DNA of 64,000 nucleotides from Vibrio sp. S17_S38 (GCF_014694375.1 NZ_JAAUWW010000009.1:87556-151555), one strand, 5' to 3'; shown: positions 27,905 to 36,747, numbered from the stretch's first letter. The notes: a model not told the origin generated them from the sequence alone. Made by a program: numbers and translations.

Positions 27905-27944
27905 GGAGATTCCGGAGAACTCGTTCCTCGTTTCCGGAATGACG
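27905..27944. repeat. REP-like palindrome between ureB and ureC
   Basis: GGAGAT, ATTCCGGA/TCCGGAAT stem, loop containing CTCGTTCCTC, then ATGACG. The pattern is the same as in the halves of the composite element at 3337-3470. It abuts the ureB stop codon and would form a hairpin in the urease mRNA before ureC. Confidence 0.7.
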
Positions 27945-28295
27945 CTATTTTCCATCCGAATCAAGAGAGCCCATTATCCGCCCTTTAAATCCATACACCT
28001 TGCGATTGCCCGCATACGATACCAATTCAACCGTTCTTGATTGACCCGGTTCAAAACGAGTTGCCGTGCCTGCTGGGATGTTGAGTCGAAATCCTTTGGC
28101 TGCCTCTCTCTCGAAATTCAACGCATCATTAACTTCAAAAAAATGATAATGAGAGCCAATTTGAACAGGGCGATCGCCTAAATTTTCGACTTTAATTTGA
28201 ATCGTTTTACGGCCAACATTAAGCTCTATATCACCTGAGCCTGAAATAAGCTGGCCGGGAATAAATGCATTAGGATTCGCATTACTGGTTTTCAT
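27945..28295 (-). CDS. ureB: Urease beta subunit
   Basis: A 116-residue structural subunit. Family motifs are visible: [14 protein letters not shown], the near-universal [11 protein letters not shown] equivalent ([15 protein letters not shown]), and [23 protein letters not shown]. The ATG at 28295 has AAGGG nine bases upstream; the GTG at 28301 is too close to that site. ureA ends 25 bases upstream, and separate UreA and UreB subunits are the common bacterial arrangement. Confidence 0.96.
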   Translation of the reverse strand: MKTSNANPNAFIPGQLISGSGDIELNVGRKTIQIKVENLGDRPVQIGSHYHFFEVNDALNFEREAAKGFRLNIPAGTATRFEPGQSRTVELVSYAGNRKVYGFKGRIMGSLDSDGK

Positions 28296-28320
28296 CTTCA
28301 CTTACCCTTAATTTAGCGAG

Positions 28321-28623
28321 TTATACAATGGGGTCATGTACCGTGACCAGTTTAGTCCCATCGGGAAAGGTCGCTTCAACTTGCACATCAGGGATCATCG
28401 ACGGCACACCTTCCATCACATCATTGACACCTAAAATGGTACGACCAAAGTTCATCAATTCGGCGACGGTTTTACCTTCACGTGCACCTTCTAAAATGGC
28501 GCTACTGAGCAGGGCTACCGACTCTGGATAATTAAGTTTTAAGCCTTTATCTTTGCGTTGTTGCGCCAGCATTCCGGCACAAAATATGAGGAGTTTGTCT
28601 TTTTCTCTTGGAGTTAATTCCAT
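28321..28623 (-). CDS. ureA: Urease gamma subunit
   Basis: A 100-residue structural subunit, exactly the usual length. It shows [21 protein letters not shown], then the conserved [19 protein letters not shown] and [35 protein letters not shown]. It forms the (UreABC)3 core with UreB and UreC in the cytosol. It is preceded by ureD after an 86-base gap that holds a weak CGTCATT/AATGACG dyad. Confidence 0.97.
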   Translation of the reverse strand: MELTPREKDKLLIFCAGMLAQQRKDKGLKLNYPESVALLSSAILEGAREGKTVAELMNFGRTILGVNDVMEGVPSMIPDVQVEATFPDGTKLVTVHDPIV

Positions 28624-28709
28624 TTATATTCGTCCTGATCGGTCATTTTATATCGTCATTGAAGATAACCGTTTCCAAAATGACGTAATTTATCGTTATC
28701 GCCTAAAAA

Positions 28710-29603
28710 TTAGGTTGCCCAAATTCGAGGTGGCTCAGGGACATAATCAAACCATTGATGCCTAAATTGCTGCCAGACTAAAGTGAAAACTTCTAGCATG
28801 GGTTCTGTCCATTTCCCTAATGCTCGAACCACGATTAATTGATCAATTTGGGTCGCGCCAATTACTAATTCAGTACTCGTTGTAAAGTCTTGAAGCAAAT
28901 CTTGTACCATTTTAATATCGCTATCATTGGTCGCAGTAATGAAGAAACTGCCTATCATTGGAAAAGATTGTAATCCACTGTTTAATATGGATTTATCCCC
29001 TCCGACCAATTGCACGTTTTCAGTGAGAATACGTTTGTCATCGACAAAAATTTGCGTCTTACCCCACACTTTACCTGTGTCGAAGCACTCATTTAGTGCA
29101 GGTCGACCAAAGCAGTGCAACTCCCAGCCCATAAATAGTGCACCAGTTTCAATATGAATATCCGTATCAACTCGAACTTGTGCTGTGGGAAAAAAGATGT
29201 TTTCTTGGGGGAGCCATTCCAAACAACTTCCAGCTTTCGCCGTTAAGATTTGTTTTTGACGCGCAACTTTACCTTCAGAGCGATAAAATTTCGTTGCGCC
29301 TGGAGTGGTGACTAGTGCATGTGCACCAATTTCAGTCGTCGCTTTGATCAATAATTGATCACCGCCCACGACACCACCCGGAGGATGTAAGAGATAGGTA
29401 TGGCAAACATCGCCTTCAGGATAAAGTGGGCGCTGAATAGCCAGTGGCCCAAGTTGGGTTTTATGGCTGACCACGGTTTTATCACCACGATCGGTGAAAC
29501 CTAATGTCAGCTCTGCTTTCCATCCATCAGATAGAGGATCAGCAACAGGAGAAATAGAAAAATTTACTTGGGGTGATACTTCAGCAGCAGAGAGACCCGA
29601 CAT
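28710..29603 (-). CDS. ureD: Urease accessory protein UreD
   Basis: A 297-residue scaffold that binds apo-urease and, with UreF and UreG, guides nickel and CO2 to the active site. Family motifs include GWKAELTLGFTDRGDKTVVSHKTQLGPLAIQRPLYPEG, HPPGGVVGGDQL and GATKFYRS. The ATG at 29603 has AGGAG nine bases upstream. It is the first gene of ureDABCEJFG; a sigma-54 sequence lies 50-65 bases upstream, so the operon is probably nitrogen-controlled, not controlled by a dedicated UreR, which is absent. Confidence 0.95.
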   Translation of the reverse strand: MSGLSAAEVSPQVNFSISPVADPLSDGWKAELTLGFTDRGDKTVVSHKTQLGPLAIQRPLYPEGDVCHTYLLHPPGGVVGGDQLLIKATTEIGAHALVTTPGATKFYRSEGKVARQKQILTAKAGSCLEWLPQENIFFPTAQVRVDTDIHIETGALFMGWELHCFGRPALNECFDTGKVWGKTQIFVDDKRILTENVQLVGGDKSILNSGLQSFPMIGSFFITATNDSDIKMVQDLLQDFTTSTELVIGATQIDQLIVVRALGKWTEPMLEVFTLVWQQFRHQWFDYVPEPPRIWAT

Positions 29604-29652
29604 GAATAACGACTCCTTTTGTTATCATGTTAATAGTTAACTGATATAAGAG

Positions 29653-29668
29653 TGCAATTGTCATGCCG
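29653..29668 (-). promoter_or_regulatory. Sigma-54 promoter for the urease operon
   Basis: On the minus strand CGGCAT-GACAA-TTGCA (29668-29653) has the invariant GG and GC exactly ten bases apart. It is a weaker match than the one before urtA but lies at the right distance from ureD. Confidence 0.65.
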
Positions 29669-29764
29669 AGAGTGGTGAATTTAATTAAAAATTATCGTGG
29701 TTAAAAAAAGATTGTCCGTAAATAAGTTAGTTGTAGACAAGGAAATGAATGATTAGAAAACCCG

Positions 29765-30328
29765 TTAATAGTCCATATTTTTGCGAACGTAATCTAAAAT
29801 TTTGGCATAACCATCAGCGTAACGATCAGCATATCCATTCCGATTAGCTGGGTTATGATAGCGACCTGCCGCCTTTGCCCAATCCCCTACTTTTTCATAC
29901 TCTTCTAACATGATTTCAGCTGCAATACGGGCATTTTCATAAGGATTAGCTAAAGCTTCTATTGATTCAGTTCTGTAACCATTCCATTTCCAATTAACTT
30001 GAAATAAACCGACATCAAAACTCGTTTGACCTTGTTGGATAAGAAAGCGTGATTGCCGCACGAGGTCTTCATAGCTGGCAAAACGCATTCCTTTATAGTT
30101 TTGATTCATGGTGTAAGGCCAAGGTGCGTAGCGACCATTTATCATTTTGGTGTTACTTTCCTTAATCGCTAATGCATATAAGACATCGGCGGGAATACCA
30201 TGCTGTGATGCCATTGTGATGAAAAAAGGAGGAATGGGATTCTTGTTGGCAGCGGCATGCACGCCACCACTCACTAAAAAGTTAAGTGCTACAAGAAACA
30301 GAAGACGTGATAATTTTAACCTATTCAC
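29765..30328 (-). CDS. Lytic transglycosylase (SLT domain) ending the lateral motor operon
   Basis: A 187-residue exported muramidase. A Sec signal (LFLVALNFLVSGGVHA) is followed by an SLT fold: the catalytic glutamate in YALAIKESNTK, then FDVGLFQVNWKWNGY and AAGRYHNP. It would cut peptidoglycan glycan strands. The start is a GTG (30328), the last of seven overlapping GTGA units in an 8-base repeat; the codon before it is a TAG stop, so no longer start is possible. It follows motB by 58 bases. Because FlgJ here lacks a hydrolase domain, this enzyme may open the wall for the flagellar rod. Confidence 0.88.
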   Translation of the reverse strand: MNRLKLSRLLFLVALNFLVSGGVHAAANKNPIPPFFITMASQHGIPADVLYALAIKESNTKMINGRYAPWPYTMNQNYKGMRFASYEDLVRQSRFLIQQGQTSFDVGLFQVNWKWNGYRTESIEALANPYENARIAAEIMLEEYEKVGDWAKAAGRYHNPANRNGYADRYADGYAKILDYVRKNMDY

Positions 30329-30375
30329 CTATTCACCTATTCACCTATTCACCTATTCACCTATTCACCTATTCA
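30320..30375 (-). repeat. Seven 8-bp tandem repeats forming the start of the transglycosylase gene
   Basis: The unit TGAATAGG (minus strand) is repeated seven times without error. Each junction reads AGGTGA, so it carries a Shine-Dalgarno-like AGG, a GTG start and an overlapping TGA stop. Each GTG opens a three-codon frame that ends at the next unit, and only the last GTG enters the transglycosylase. All three frames are closed inside the array. Confidence 0.95.
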
Positions 30376-30386
30376 CAGCCGTTCGA

Positions 30387-31328
30387 TTAAATCGCATCAA
30401 AGGAAGATTGCCACTTATTATTATCAGCTTCTATAACGGCTTTAGCTTTTGATTTTTTATAATCAGCAACATATTGGTGAGCCTCTCCACCTTCTTTCAT
30501 ATCGCCATTTTTATAGATAGTCGACATAATCTCTTTCGCACTTCTGGTTAGAATAAATAACTCAACGCGTCTATTTACGCTGCTTCTAGTATCTTCAGGA
30601 TTTAATGGTGCGGTATCTGCCATTCCACTAACTTGAAAAATATGAGACGCGGGCACACCACTTTGAACCAGTGTATCGCGAGCAATATTGGCTCTTTGCG
30701 AAGATAAATCCCAATTAGATTGTTTACGCCCAATGAATTTAACCGAATCAGTATGCCCTGTAATTATCATGGAGTTTTTTATCGAGTGGATAAGCGGAGC
30801 CAAATTCATTAACAGATCTTGGTAATAAGGCGTAATACTGCTTCCGCCTCGGTAGAACATACTGCCCTTGCTTGAATCTGAAATAACTAATTTTAATCCC
30901 TGAGGTGTCACTTCTAAATTGACACTATTATTGGGATCAATATCGTCTAGCTTAGAATCGATAAAATTAGCCAGCATAGTTAATTCTTGCTGTGTATTAA
31001 ACTCGCCATCAATAAGAGAGCTATCTTCGATGACAAACTGCTTAAGATCGGGATTACGACTGGTCGCCACTTGCGGCAATTGTATTGGGCTGATTGAATT
31101 ACCAAGACCATTGCCGTGATCAACAAGTTCTAACGTGCCATTCTTCATAAAATTGATGAACTTTTCTTTATCTTCTGTATTAATCACTTGAAGGATCCAC
31201 ATGACTAAAAAAAAGCACATCATTGAGATCATAAGATCCGCCATGGCGACTTCCCAAGCACCACCTTTCTTGCCGCCTTTGTTTTTCCGTTTGATTTTTC
31301 TGATAACAATCGTCGGCTCATTTTGCAT
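30387..31328 (-). CDS. motB: Lateral flagellar stator protein MotB (LafU)
   Basis: A 313-residue stator subunit that anchors the motor to peptidoglycan. A basic cytoplasmic start is followed by a single membrane helix carrying the ion-binding Asp31 (EVAMADLMISMMCFFLVMW) and a C-terminal OmpA-like domain (MIITGHTDSV, then SSQRANIARDTLVQ and SVNRRVELFI). The laf order places it as LafU. It starts two bases after motA. In Vibrio the lateral motor is proton-driven; I infer the same here from the type, not from residues. Confidence 0.93.
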   Translation of the reverse strand: MQNEPTIVIRKIKRKNKGGKKGGAWEVAMADLMISMMCFFLVMWILQVINTEDKEKFINFMKNGTLELVDHGNGLGNSISPIQLPQVATSRNPDLKQFVIEDSSLIDGEFNTQQELTMLANFIDSKLDDIDPNNSVNLEVTPQGLKLVISDSSKGSMFYRGGSSITPYYQDLLMNLAPLIHSIKNSMIITGHTDSVKFIGRKQSNWDLSSQRANIARDTLVQSGVPASHIFQVSGMADTAPLNPEDTRSSVNRRVELFILTRSAKEIMSTIYKNGDMKEGGEAHQYVADYKKSKAKAVIEADNNKWQSSFDAI

Positions 31329-31330
31329 AA

Positions 31331-32203
31331 TTAAGCCTTACTCGAACGAAGTTCTTTAATCGAATTTTCTAACTCAACAAAGCTTGGTTTCTCAGAAATT
31401 TCAATATTTTTTCTAGCCGCGTTAACGCAAAAATGAGGACTATTTTTTTGATAGTAAGACGTAATAATCGATTTCACACATTGCAGAGGAATCGTTTGGT
31501 CTTTAGCAATATTGGCCATTGCACTGGATAAAGGACCCAGCAGGCAATAACACGCAAACACCCCAGTGAAAGTCCCAACTAGTGCGCTCGCAATATTTCG
31601 ACCAATTTCAGCAACACCATTATCCAACCCTTGCATAGTTAAAATAATGCCCATTACTGCGGCTAAGATGCCTAAACCTGGTGCAGATTCCGCCGTCGCA
31701 TGCATGCGTTCAGATGGCTTTTCCAGTTCTTCTTCTAAAAAAGCAATTTCTTCTTCAAGCACTGCTTCAATATCATGCGAAGAAAGCTTTCCTTTTGACA
31801 AAATAAAAACACGATAAGAATCCACAATAAAACTCATGGTGAACTTATCAGCAGCAATCAAAGGATATTTTTGGAAAATATCACTCTCTTCAGCTTGTTC
31901 GATATGCTTATCTAAGGCTTTGTCACCTTGAGCTTGATGATCTTTTAATAACTCAAAATTTAAGCTTAAAAGCTCGTTATAGAACTCTTTATTATAAATA
32001 GATTTTTTAAAACACATCCTTACTTGTTGCAGCATTAATTTCAGCGTATTTTTTTTAGTCGCGATGATCATACCGCCAAATGCCGCACCAAAAATGATCG
32101 CGATTTCAGATATTTTGAACAATGCCGTAAAGCGCCCCCCGTGCAAAACAAAACCACCAAAAACCACCGCAACAATTAAAGTAAATCCCAGAAGTTGTTT
32201 CAT
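31331..32203 (-). CDS. motA: Lateral flagellar stator protein MotA (LafT)
   Basis: A 290-residue inner-membrane stator subunit with four hydrophobic segments and the conserved block APGLGILAAVMGIILTM. The cytoplasmic loop is rich in charged residues, as needed to contact FliG. The ATG at 32203 is preferred over a TTG two codons earlier; it overlaps or abuts the stop of the sigma-28 gene, and AAGG lies ten bases upstream. MotA-MotB form the ring around the rotor. Confidence 0.93.
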   Translation of the reverse strand: MKQLLGFTLIVAVVFGGFVLHGGRFTALFKISEIAIIFGAAFGGMIIATKKNTLKLMLQQVRMCFKKSIYNKEFYNELLSLNFELLKDHQAQGDKALDKHIEQAEESDIFQKYPLIAADKFTMSFIVDSYRVFILSKGKLSSHDIEAVLEEEIAFLEEELEKPSERMHATAESAPGLGILAAVMGIILTMQGLDNGVAEIGRNIASALVGTFTGVFACYCLLGPLSSAMANIAKDQTIPLQCVKSIITSYYQKNSPHFCVNAARKNIEISEKPSFVELENSIKELRSSKA

Positions 32204-32205
32204 AA

Positions 32206-32907
32206 TCAATCTACCTTTAAATTATTTTTTAGCATTTGAATGCCATTTCGTTTTATTCTTTTTACGATAGTCTCAGTAGTGGACAATGTAGCGGCGATTT
32301 CAGGCACACTCATTCCAACAACAAACATGAGATACATGACTTTTTTGACATCACTCGGAAGTGTATTTAATGAATCTTTTACTTTATTGACTAAATATTC
32401 TTTCTCCGCGCCTTCGTCATCATCTGCAGCCAGAATGCTTTCATACATCACTACATCTTCAAAAGTCACATCAATCATTTGATACGCTCGAAGCTGATCA
32501 AGCGATATATCCATATATTGGGATAATTCAATGTCCGTTGGTGAGCGAAGCAATTGGCTAGCAAGATATTTTTCAGATTTTTTCAAAGTAGATAACATTT
32601 TACGGTCATTGCGCTTTAAGAAGTCACGACTACGAATTTCATCAATAATGGCGCCACGAACTCTCACTGCACTGGCATTTTTAAATTCTTGTCCGATAAT
32701 ATGATCAAATTTGCGGATTTCTAGCAATACTGCTAACAACGCGCACTGTCTTAATTCATCAAGAACAAACTCATTGAATAAATTGCCATAAAAACGTAGA
32801 TGTCCATTAATCATACTCAAAGCTTCATTCACTGCTTGAGCTTCAATGGCCTGTTTCTCATTTAGACTTTTAAGATCGGTCTTTTGGTATGTTTTTCTGT
32901 GCAACAT
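32206..32907 (-). CDS. fliA: Flagellar sigma-28 factor (LafS/FliA type)
   Basis: A 233-residue sigma-70 family factor for late flagellar genes. Region 2 shows VRVRGAIIDEIRSRDFLKR and region 4 ends in MSVPEIAATLSTTETIVKRIKRNG, both typical of FliA. In lateral systems this is LafS. The ATG at 32907 has AAAAGG about eleven bases upstream; a GTG four codons earlier is the alternative. Its likely targets are the two matched promoters before the flagellin and flgM; FlgM should restrain it. Confidence 0.9.
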   Translation of the reverse strand: MLHRKTYQKTDLKSLNEKQAIEAQAVNEALSMINGHLRFYGNLFNEFVLDELRQCALLAVLLEIRKFDHIIGQEFKNASAVRVRGAIIDEIRSRDFLKRNDRKMLSTLKKSEKYLASQLLRSPTDIELSQYMDISLDQLRAYQMIDVTFEDVVMYESILAADDDEGAEKEYLVNKVKDSLNTLPSDVKKVMYLMFVVGMSVPEIAATLSTTETIVKRIKRNGIQMLKNNLKVD

Positions 32908-32957
32908 CGATAAAAACACCTTTTCAACGTTCTAAATAAGATCTACCAGATCCTGCT

Positions 32958-33404
32958 TTACTGATAGATAGCCTTTGTTACCAACACTTCATCTACCGGT
33001 AAGCCCATCGTATCTATCACCAAATGTTGAACATCTTTTTGCAAATTACTGACAAATTTTCGATCATAAAAATAGCCCACAGACTTAGTGCTAAACTCAT
33101 TCAACAAGGCATTACGAATGTGACTTTTTGCTTTTTCGACTTGGACTTGATCAAGCGGCGCGGTGTAAATAGAAAGATCGAGCAACAGTAATTTTTGATG
33201 ACGACCATCATTGACCGGAATTAATGTATCGGTTAATAAAACCTCAACATTATTGGATTGCTTTATTGCGATGACATTGCTGTCTTTTGGCTTCACTAAA
33301 TTGGTAATTTGCGTTAAATCGTATTTTGAATAAACAAAAAAACCACCGCCTATCAACAGGAATACCAATACAATACTTACCCACTTTCCAACCGTCATTT
33401 TCAT
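32958..33404 (-). CDS. fliL: Flagellar basal-body-associated protein FliL (LafF)
   Basis: A 148-residue single-pass membrane protein: a membrane helix at residues 9-26 (VSIVLVFLLIGGGFFVY), then a periplasmic stomatin-like domain with LLLLDLSIYTA and SVGYFYDRKFVSNLQKDVQ. FliL proteins support the stator at high load. Similarity is weak, as is usual for LafF, but the position between fliK and the sigma factor matches the laf order. Confidence 0.8.
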   Translation of the reverse strand: MKMTVGKWVSIVLVFLLIGGGFFVYSKYDLTQITNLVKPKDSNVIAIKQSNNVEVLLTDTLIPVNDGRHQKLLLLDLSIYTAPLDQVQVEKAKSHIRNALLNEFSTKSVGYFYDRKFVSNLQKDVQHLVIDTMGLPVDEVLVTKAIYQ

Positions 33405-33406
33405 TA

Positions 33407-34594
33407 CTACACCTTTGCTAAAAATGCGTTATTGATAGATTCTTCATTATCTTGTTTAAGATTAGACACCTCGCCCACACTATTCGACAAAATAGAATCT
33501 GTATCGCCGCCAAGCGTTGCCTCACTATTTTGTTGCTGTTGATCGGGCAGTGAAAGAGAGACAGTGACTTGTGCGTTCATGTCTAAAGACATATCGGTGC
33601 GTAATCGATCTATCGTAGTTTGAATAGCTTCTCTGGTATGTGGATTATTTGCGGTTAAATGGACCGTAATTTTATCGCCATCCAGTTTCACCTTTAATTC
33701 AATTTTACCCAGCTCCGGTGGATCTAATCGAATTGTGGCACTCGGCGATTTAGAGTTGATCTGTAAATCCAGCTTATCTGACACCATCGAGAAAATTTGC
33801 TGTTGAAAATCCTTTTTAGCTAACATTGGATTAGCATAAATACTTGAAGTAAACGTCATAGATTGCTGAGTCGCATTGGTGTTATTAAGTGCTGCAACAT
33901 TATGAGCGTTTGACGTATTGGCATTGGCGACCGATTTCGCAATAAGATCGATAGTGCTAGACAATAAATCGGTTGGAGATGATTTTACTGACCCTATTTT
34001 GTCACCCGAAACATTCAATTCAGGTTTATTTGTTATTAGTTTATTTACTATTGGTAGTTCGGCGGTTAATTCAGACTTATTCTCGATTTCCGGTTTTACC
34101 ATTAGTGATTCACGCATAACCTGAGCCGGTTGATCCGAAAGAGTTTTTGGAGCTCTCATTAACGGTGTCGTCGGTATTTTTTCCGTTACCGCTATTGAAG
34201 GTTGAGTTGTAGCATCTGCACTTCCTGATACTTTATCTGGACTTAATGTAGTCGGGTCCAATACTTGGCTTACGACAATATTATCGGCATCACTTTTTTG
34301 CTCACCATCAAGAGTAAGAGACTGTTGCGCATCTTCTACATGTTCCATTTTTTGTTCCAGATCGGCCAATGCCGCATCTTGATCTAGCGGCGTCTCACCT
34401 TTGTGATCTTTCTCTGCCTGCGCCATTTTTTCCAAAAAATCATGTTTGCCTCCAACACTCTCTGATGTTGATGAAGCAGTCTCAGCCGATGCCGCCGAAT
34501 CAGGCGGTGTTGTGGTTTTCGATATGATGCTATCACCACCAGAACTTAACGACGGTTTATTAATACTTGATGATTGAATTGAGCTCATAATCAT
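33407..34594 (-). CDS. fliK: Flagellar hook-length control protein FliK (LafE)
   Basis: A 395-residue secreted ruler. The first 270 residues are low-complexity, rich in Ser, Thr, Lys and Asp, as expected for an unstructured ruler region. The C-terminal domain shows the family core PPELGKIELKVKLDGDKITVHL and HTREAIQTTIDRLRTDMS, followed by a glutamine-rich tail. It switches export from hook to filament by acting on FlhB. The order fliT-fliK-fliL matches laf clusters. Confidence 0.88.
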   Translation of the reverse strand: MIMSSIQSSSINKPSLSSGGDSIISKTTTPPDSAASAETASSTSESVGGKHDFLEKMAQAEKDHKGETPLDQDAALADLEQKMEHVEDAQQSLTLDGEQKSDADNIVVSQVLDPTTLSPDKVSGSADATTQPSIAVTEKIPTTPLMRAPKTLSDQPAQVMRESLMVKPEIENKSELTAELPIVNKLITNKPELNVSGDKIGSVKSSPTDLLSSTIDLIAKSVANANTSNAHNVAALNNTNATQQSMTFTSSIYANPMLAKKDFQQQIFSMVSDKLDLQINSKSPSATIRLDPPELGKIELKVKLDGDKITVHLTANNPHTREAIQTTIDRLRTDMSLDMNAQVTVSLSLPDQQQQNSEATLGGDTDSILSNSVGEVSNLKQDNEESINNAFLAKV

Positions 34595-34602
34595 ATTGAT
34601 AA

Positions 34603-34899
34603 CTATCCACGTTGAGTCGCAAGTTGCACTTTGGAATACGCTAAATTTCGGGTTTTATTTTTATTAAACACACCCATTTTTTCACCTAAATTTTCTTTCT
34701 CTTCTGTAACCATTTGATGCGCAAGTGTATAAGAGTGCTTTAGCGCTTTGATAACTTCAGGATATTTTGACTGGTTTATTTTTGGCAATTGCCTCGCCAA
34801 CAATTCCGTCACGTGATGAATAGTGTCAAAGTCACGTTCTTGTTGCGCTTTATCTAATACGCTAATTAATCCCTTTAGCTTTTTTTCTAACATGCTCAC
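34603..34899 (-). CDS. fliT: Flagellar chaperone FliT-like protein (LafD)
   Basis: A 98-residue helical protein in the position of LafD/FliT, the chaperone for the filament cap FliD. Sequence similarity alone is too weak to name it; it is a charged, helical protein (LEKKLKGLISVLDKAQQERD) of the right size. The GTG start at 34899 overlaps the fliS stop as GTGA, so translation is coupled; an ATG two codons later is an alternative. Confidence 0.7.
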   Translation of the reverse strand: MSMLEKKLKGLISVLDKAQQERDFDTIHHVTELLARQLPKINQSKYPEVIKALKHSYTLAHQMVTEEKENLGEKMGVFNKNKTRNLAYSKVQLATQRG

Positions 34900-35288
34900 G
34901 CTACCTGTTCTAACAATCCTTCCCAGCCTTCTTTCAGATCCGTCAGTACTTTTTTAACCTCCGCAAGCTGCACTAAATCCATATCTTTTGATACCGAGAA
35001 AATGCTGGCAATAGAATGTTCGTAGAGATTATGAATATTATCGATAAGTGGCTCATTGAGATCTAAATCAAGTGAAGCATCCAAAGTGATGAGAATATCG
35101 ATAATTTTTTGTGCGGCTTTCGCTTTCTTCTCAAAATCTTTGCTTTCAATAGCATGAGCAAGCACATCAAGTTCCGTATCTAATCTCTTATGCAACATAG
35201 CATTGAGCTCAAAACTGTTGGATACCGACGCGTTAGCATTGATTTGAGTATTGGCATAAGCGCTTTTCGCATTTCGTCCAAGTAACAT
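34896..35288 (-). CDS. fliS: Flagellin export chaperone FliS (LafC)
   Basis: A 130-residue helical chaperone that holds flagellin before export. LLGRNAKSAYANTQINANA near the start is the family's N-terminal YxxxQ-type segment (AYANTQ), and the helices that follow end in LKEGWEGLLEQV. The ATG at 35288 has GAAGGAAG upstream; the longer frame starts have no such site and run towards fliD. It lies between fliD and fliT, as in other laf loci. Confidence 0.86.
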   Translation of the reverse strand: MLLGRNAKSAYANTQINANASVSNSFELNAMLHKRLDTELDVLAHAIESKDFEKKAKAAQKIIDILITLDASLDLDLNEPLIDNIHNLYEHSIASIFSVSKDMDLVQLAEVKKVLTDLKEGWEGLLEQVA

Positions 35289-35352
35289 GAATGACTTCCT
35301 TCTATATAAATAGGTTTTCTGCACAAGTAGCTTTTCTAAACAAATAGCTTCT

Positions 35353-36678
35353 TTACACAAATAAGTTTAATACTGAGTCCATGCTCGACTGCAATGAATT
35401 CAACTGAGTAAATTGTGCTAAATAACGATCATAAAGTGAGTTATAACGATCATCTAAACGAGCCAGCTGATCGTTATATTCTTGAACGTTATCGTTTAAA
35501 TCCTCTTTCTTACGCTTGATGATGCCAGTTGAGAAATCGGTGTATTTATCCAAGCTATCTTCTAATTTAGAAAACAACCCATCATCACCTTTAAACACCT
35601 CATCAATATCAACATTCTTAATGTTTTCTTTAAAATCGGTAGCATCGACTTTTAATTCTCCGCTTCGATCCAATGAGATCCCCAATTCATACAATCGAAC
35701 CCCACCATGTTCACTTCGAATAATATTTTTAAGCTCACTGCTTAGTCCTTTAATGCTGCTATCACTGGCTAGAACACCACGCCCTTCATCTGCGCTACCA
35801 ATGGCGGTGTAATCTGAGATTAACGACAATACTTCGTTATAACTGGTCACAAATTCATTAAGTGCTTTAAGCGTTGCATCTTCATCTGGGGCAATAGAAA
35901 CTCCCACACTGCTATCATCTACAGCTTGTGGCTTTTTCAAGTTAACCGTGACGCCATCGACTATATTTTCGAATTTATTGGATTGGCTAGTCAGCTTAGC
36001 GCCGGTACCTTGTTCACCTAGCCAAACAATGGCATCTTTCGCCACTTTAATTGGGTTCTCGGTGGCACTTAACGCTTGGCTCGCAAGGCCAGTATCCGCA
36101 CTCGCCGCAATATTAAAGGTATGATCAGTGCCAGTTTCCACAGCCGAAAATATCACTTTTAATTCACCATCAGTACGAACTATCGAGGATGTCACCTGAT
36201 CGCCCATCTCTTTATTGAAATATTGAGTAAATTCCACCAAAGACACATCACCGGTACCGTCGGTATCGGCCAACGATAAATCAAGATCAACGTTCGTGCC
36301 GTTCACATCAATCGAAAAAGTACCGTTAGTGGCAAAAGTATCGGTTACCTTCTCTGCGGTTGTATCCATGATCAATTGATGAGATGACGCGGTTTGCTCA
36401 ACAAATAAATCCAAATTTAAGTTGGTAACGTTACCTGAAACCGTTAGATCAAAAAATTCATCCGTTGTCGTTTCTGCCGAACTTTTACCAATGGTGTCAC
36501 CACCACGTTTGGTAAATTCATAAATTTTTTTATCTAACGAATCCAAAGACGCTTTAATTTTGTCATAAGCCGAAATCTGGCTATTGGCGGTTTTAATTTT
36601 GGTGCCATAAGAGTTTTCAAATGGTTGCACATCATAAGTAGCCAATTGTGAAGCCATAGCCGCTGCATCTATGTTCAT
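35353..36678 (-). CDS. fliD: Flagellar filament cap protein FliD (LafB)
   Basis: A 441-residue capping protein, exported to the filament tip, where it folds in new flagellin. The N-terminal helix begins MNIDAAAMASQLATYDVQPFENSYGTK, FliD_C features such as LNEFVTSYNEVLSLISDYTA occur in the second half, and the C-terminal coiled coil ends in DRYLAQFTQLNSLQSSMDSVLNLF. The length is typical. It follows the flagellin gene after a weak hairpin. Confidence 0.93.
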   Translation of the reverse strand: MNIDAAAMASQLATYDVQPFENSYGTKIKTANSQISAYDKIKASLDSLDKKIYEFTKRGGDTIGKSSAETTTDEFFDLTVSGNVTNLNLDLFVEQTASSHQLIMDTTAEKVTDTFATNGTFSIDVNGTNVDLDLSLADTDGTGDVSLVEFTQYFNKEMGDQVTSSIVRTDGELKVIFSAVETGTDHTFNIAASADTGLASQALSATENPIKVAKDAIVWLGEQGTGAKLTSQSNKFENIVDGVTVNLKKPQAVDDSSVGVSIAPDEDATLKALNEFVTSYNEVLSLISDYTAIGSADEGRGVLASDSSIKGLSSELKNIIRSEHGGVRLYELGISLDRSGELKVDATDFKENIKNVDIDEVFKGDDGLFSKLEDSLDKYTDFSTGIIKRKKEDLNDNVQEYNDQLARLDDRYNSLYDRYLAQFTQLNSLQSSMDSVLNLFV

Positions 36679-36690
36679 TTTTACTCCTTA

Positions 36691-36727
36691 AAAACAACAT
36701 AAGGATGAGCCATATCAGCCCACCCTT
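36691..36727 (-). terminator. Weak hairpin between flagellin gene and fliD
   Basis: AAGGGTGGGC and GCTCATCCTT (36727-36701 on the minus strand) pair with two G-U pairs around a 7-base loop, followed by ATGTTGTTTTT. Partial termination here would give more flagellin than cap message. Confidence 0.45.
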
Positions 36728-36747
36728 ACTATCAATTCAGTTCTTGA

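Noticed and set aside
28654..28685. Third copy of the REP-like element between ureA and ureD
   Set aside because: It has CGTCATT/AATGACG arms but lacks the GGAGAT and CTCGTTCCTC parts that define the other two, so it was not counted as a member.
30320..30375. On/off phase variation of the transglycosylase by repeat number
   Set aside because: All three frames contain stops within the array and the last GTG keeps its context whatever the copy number, so a change cannot put the gene out of frame. Only tuning through spacing or reinitiation remains possible.
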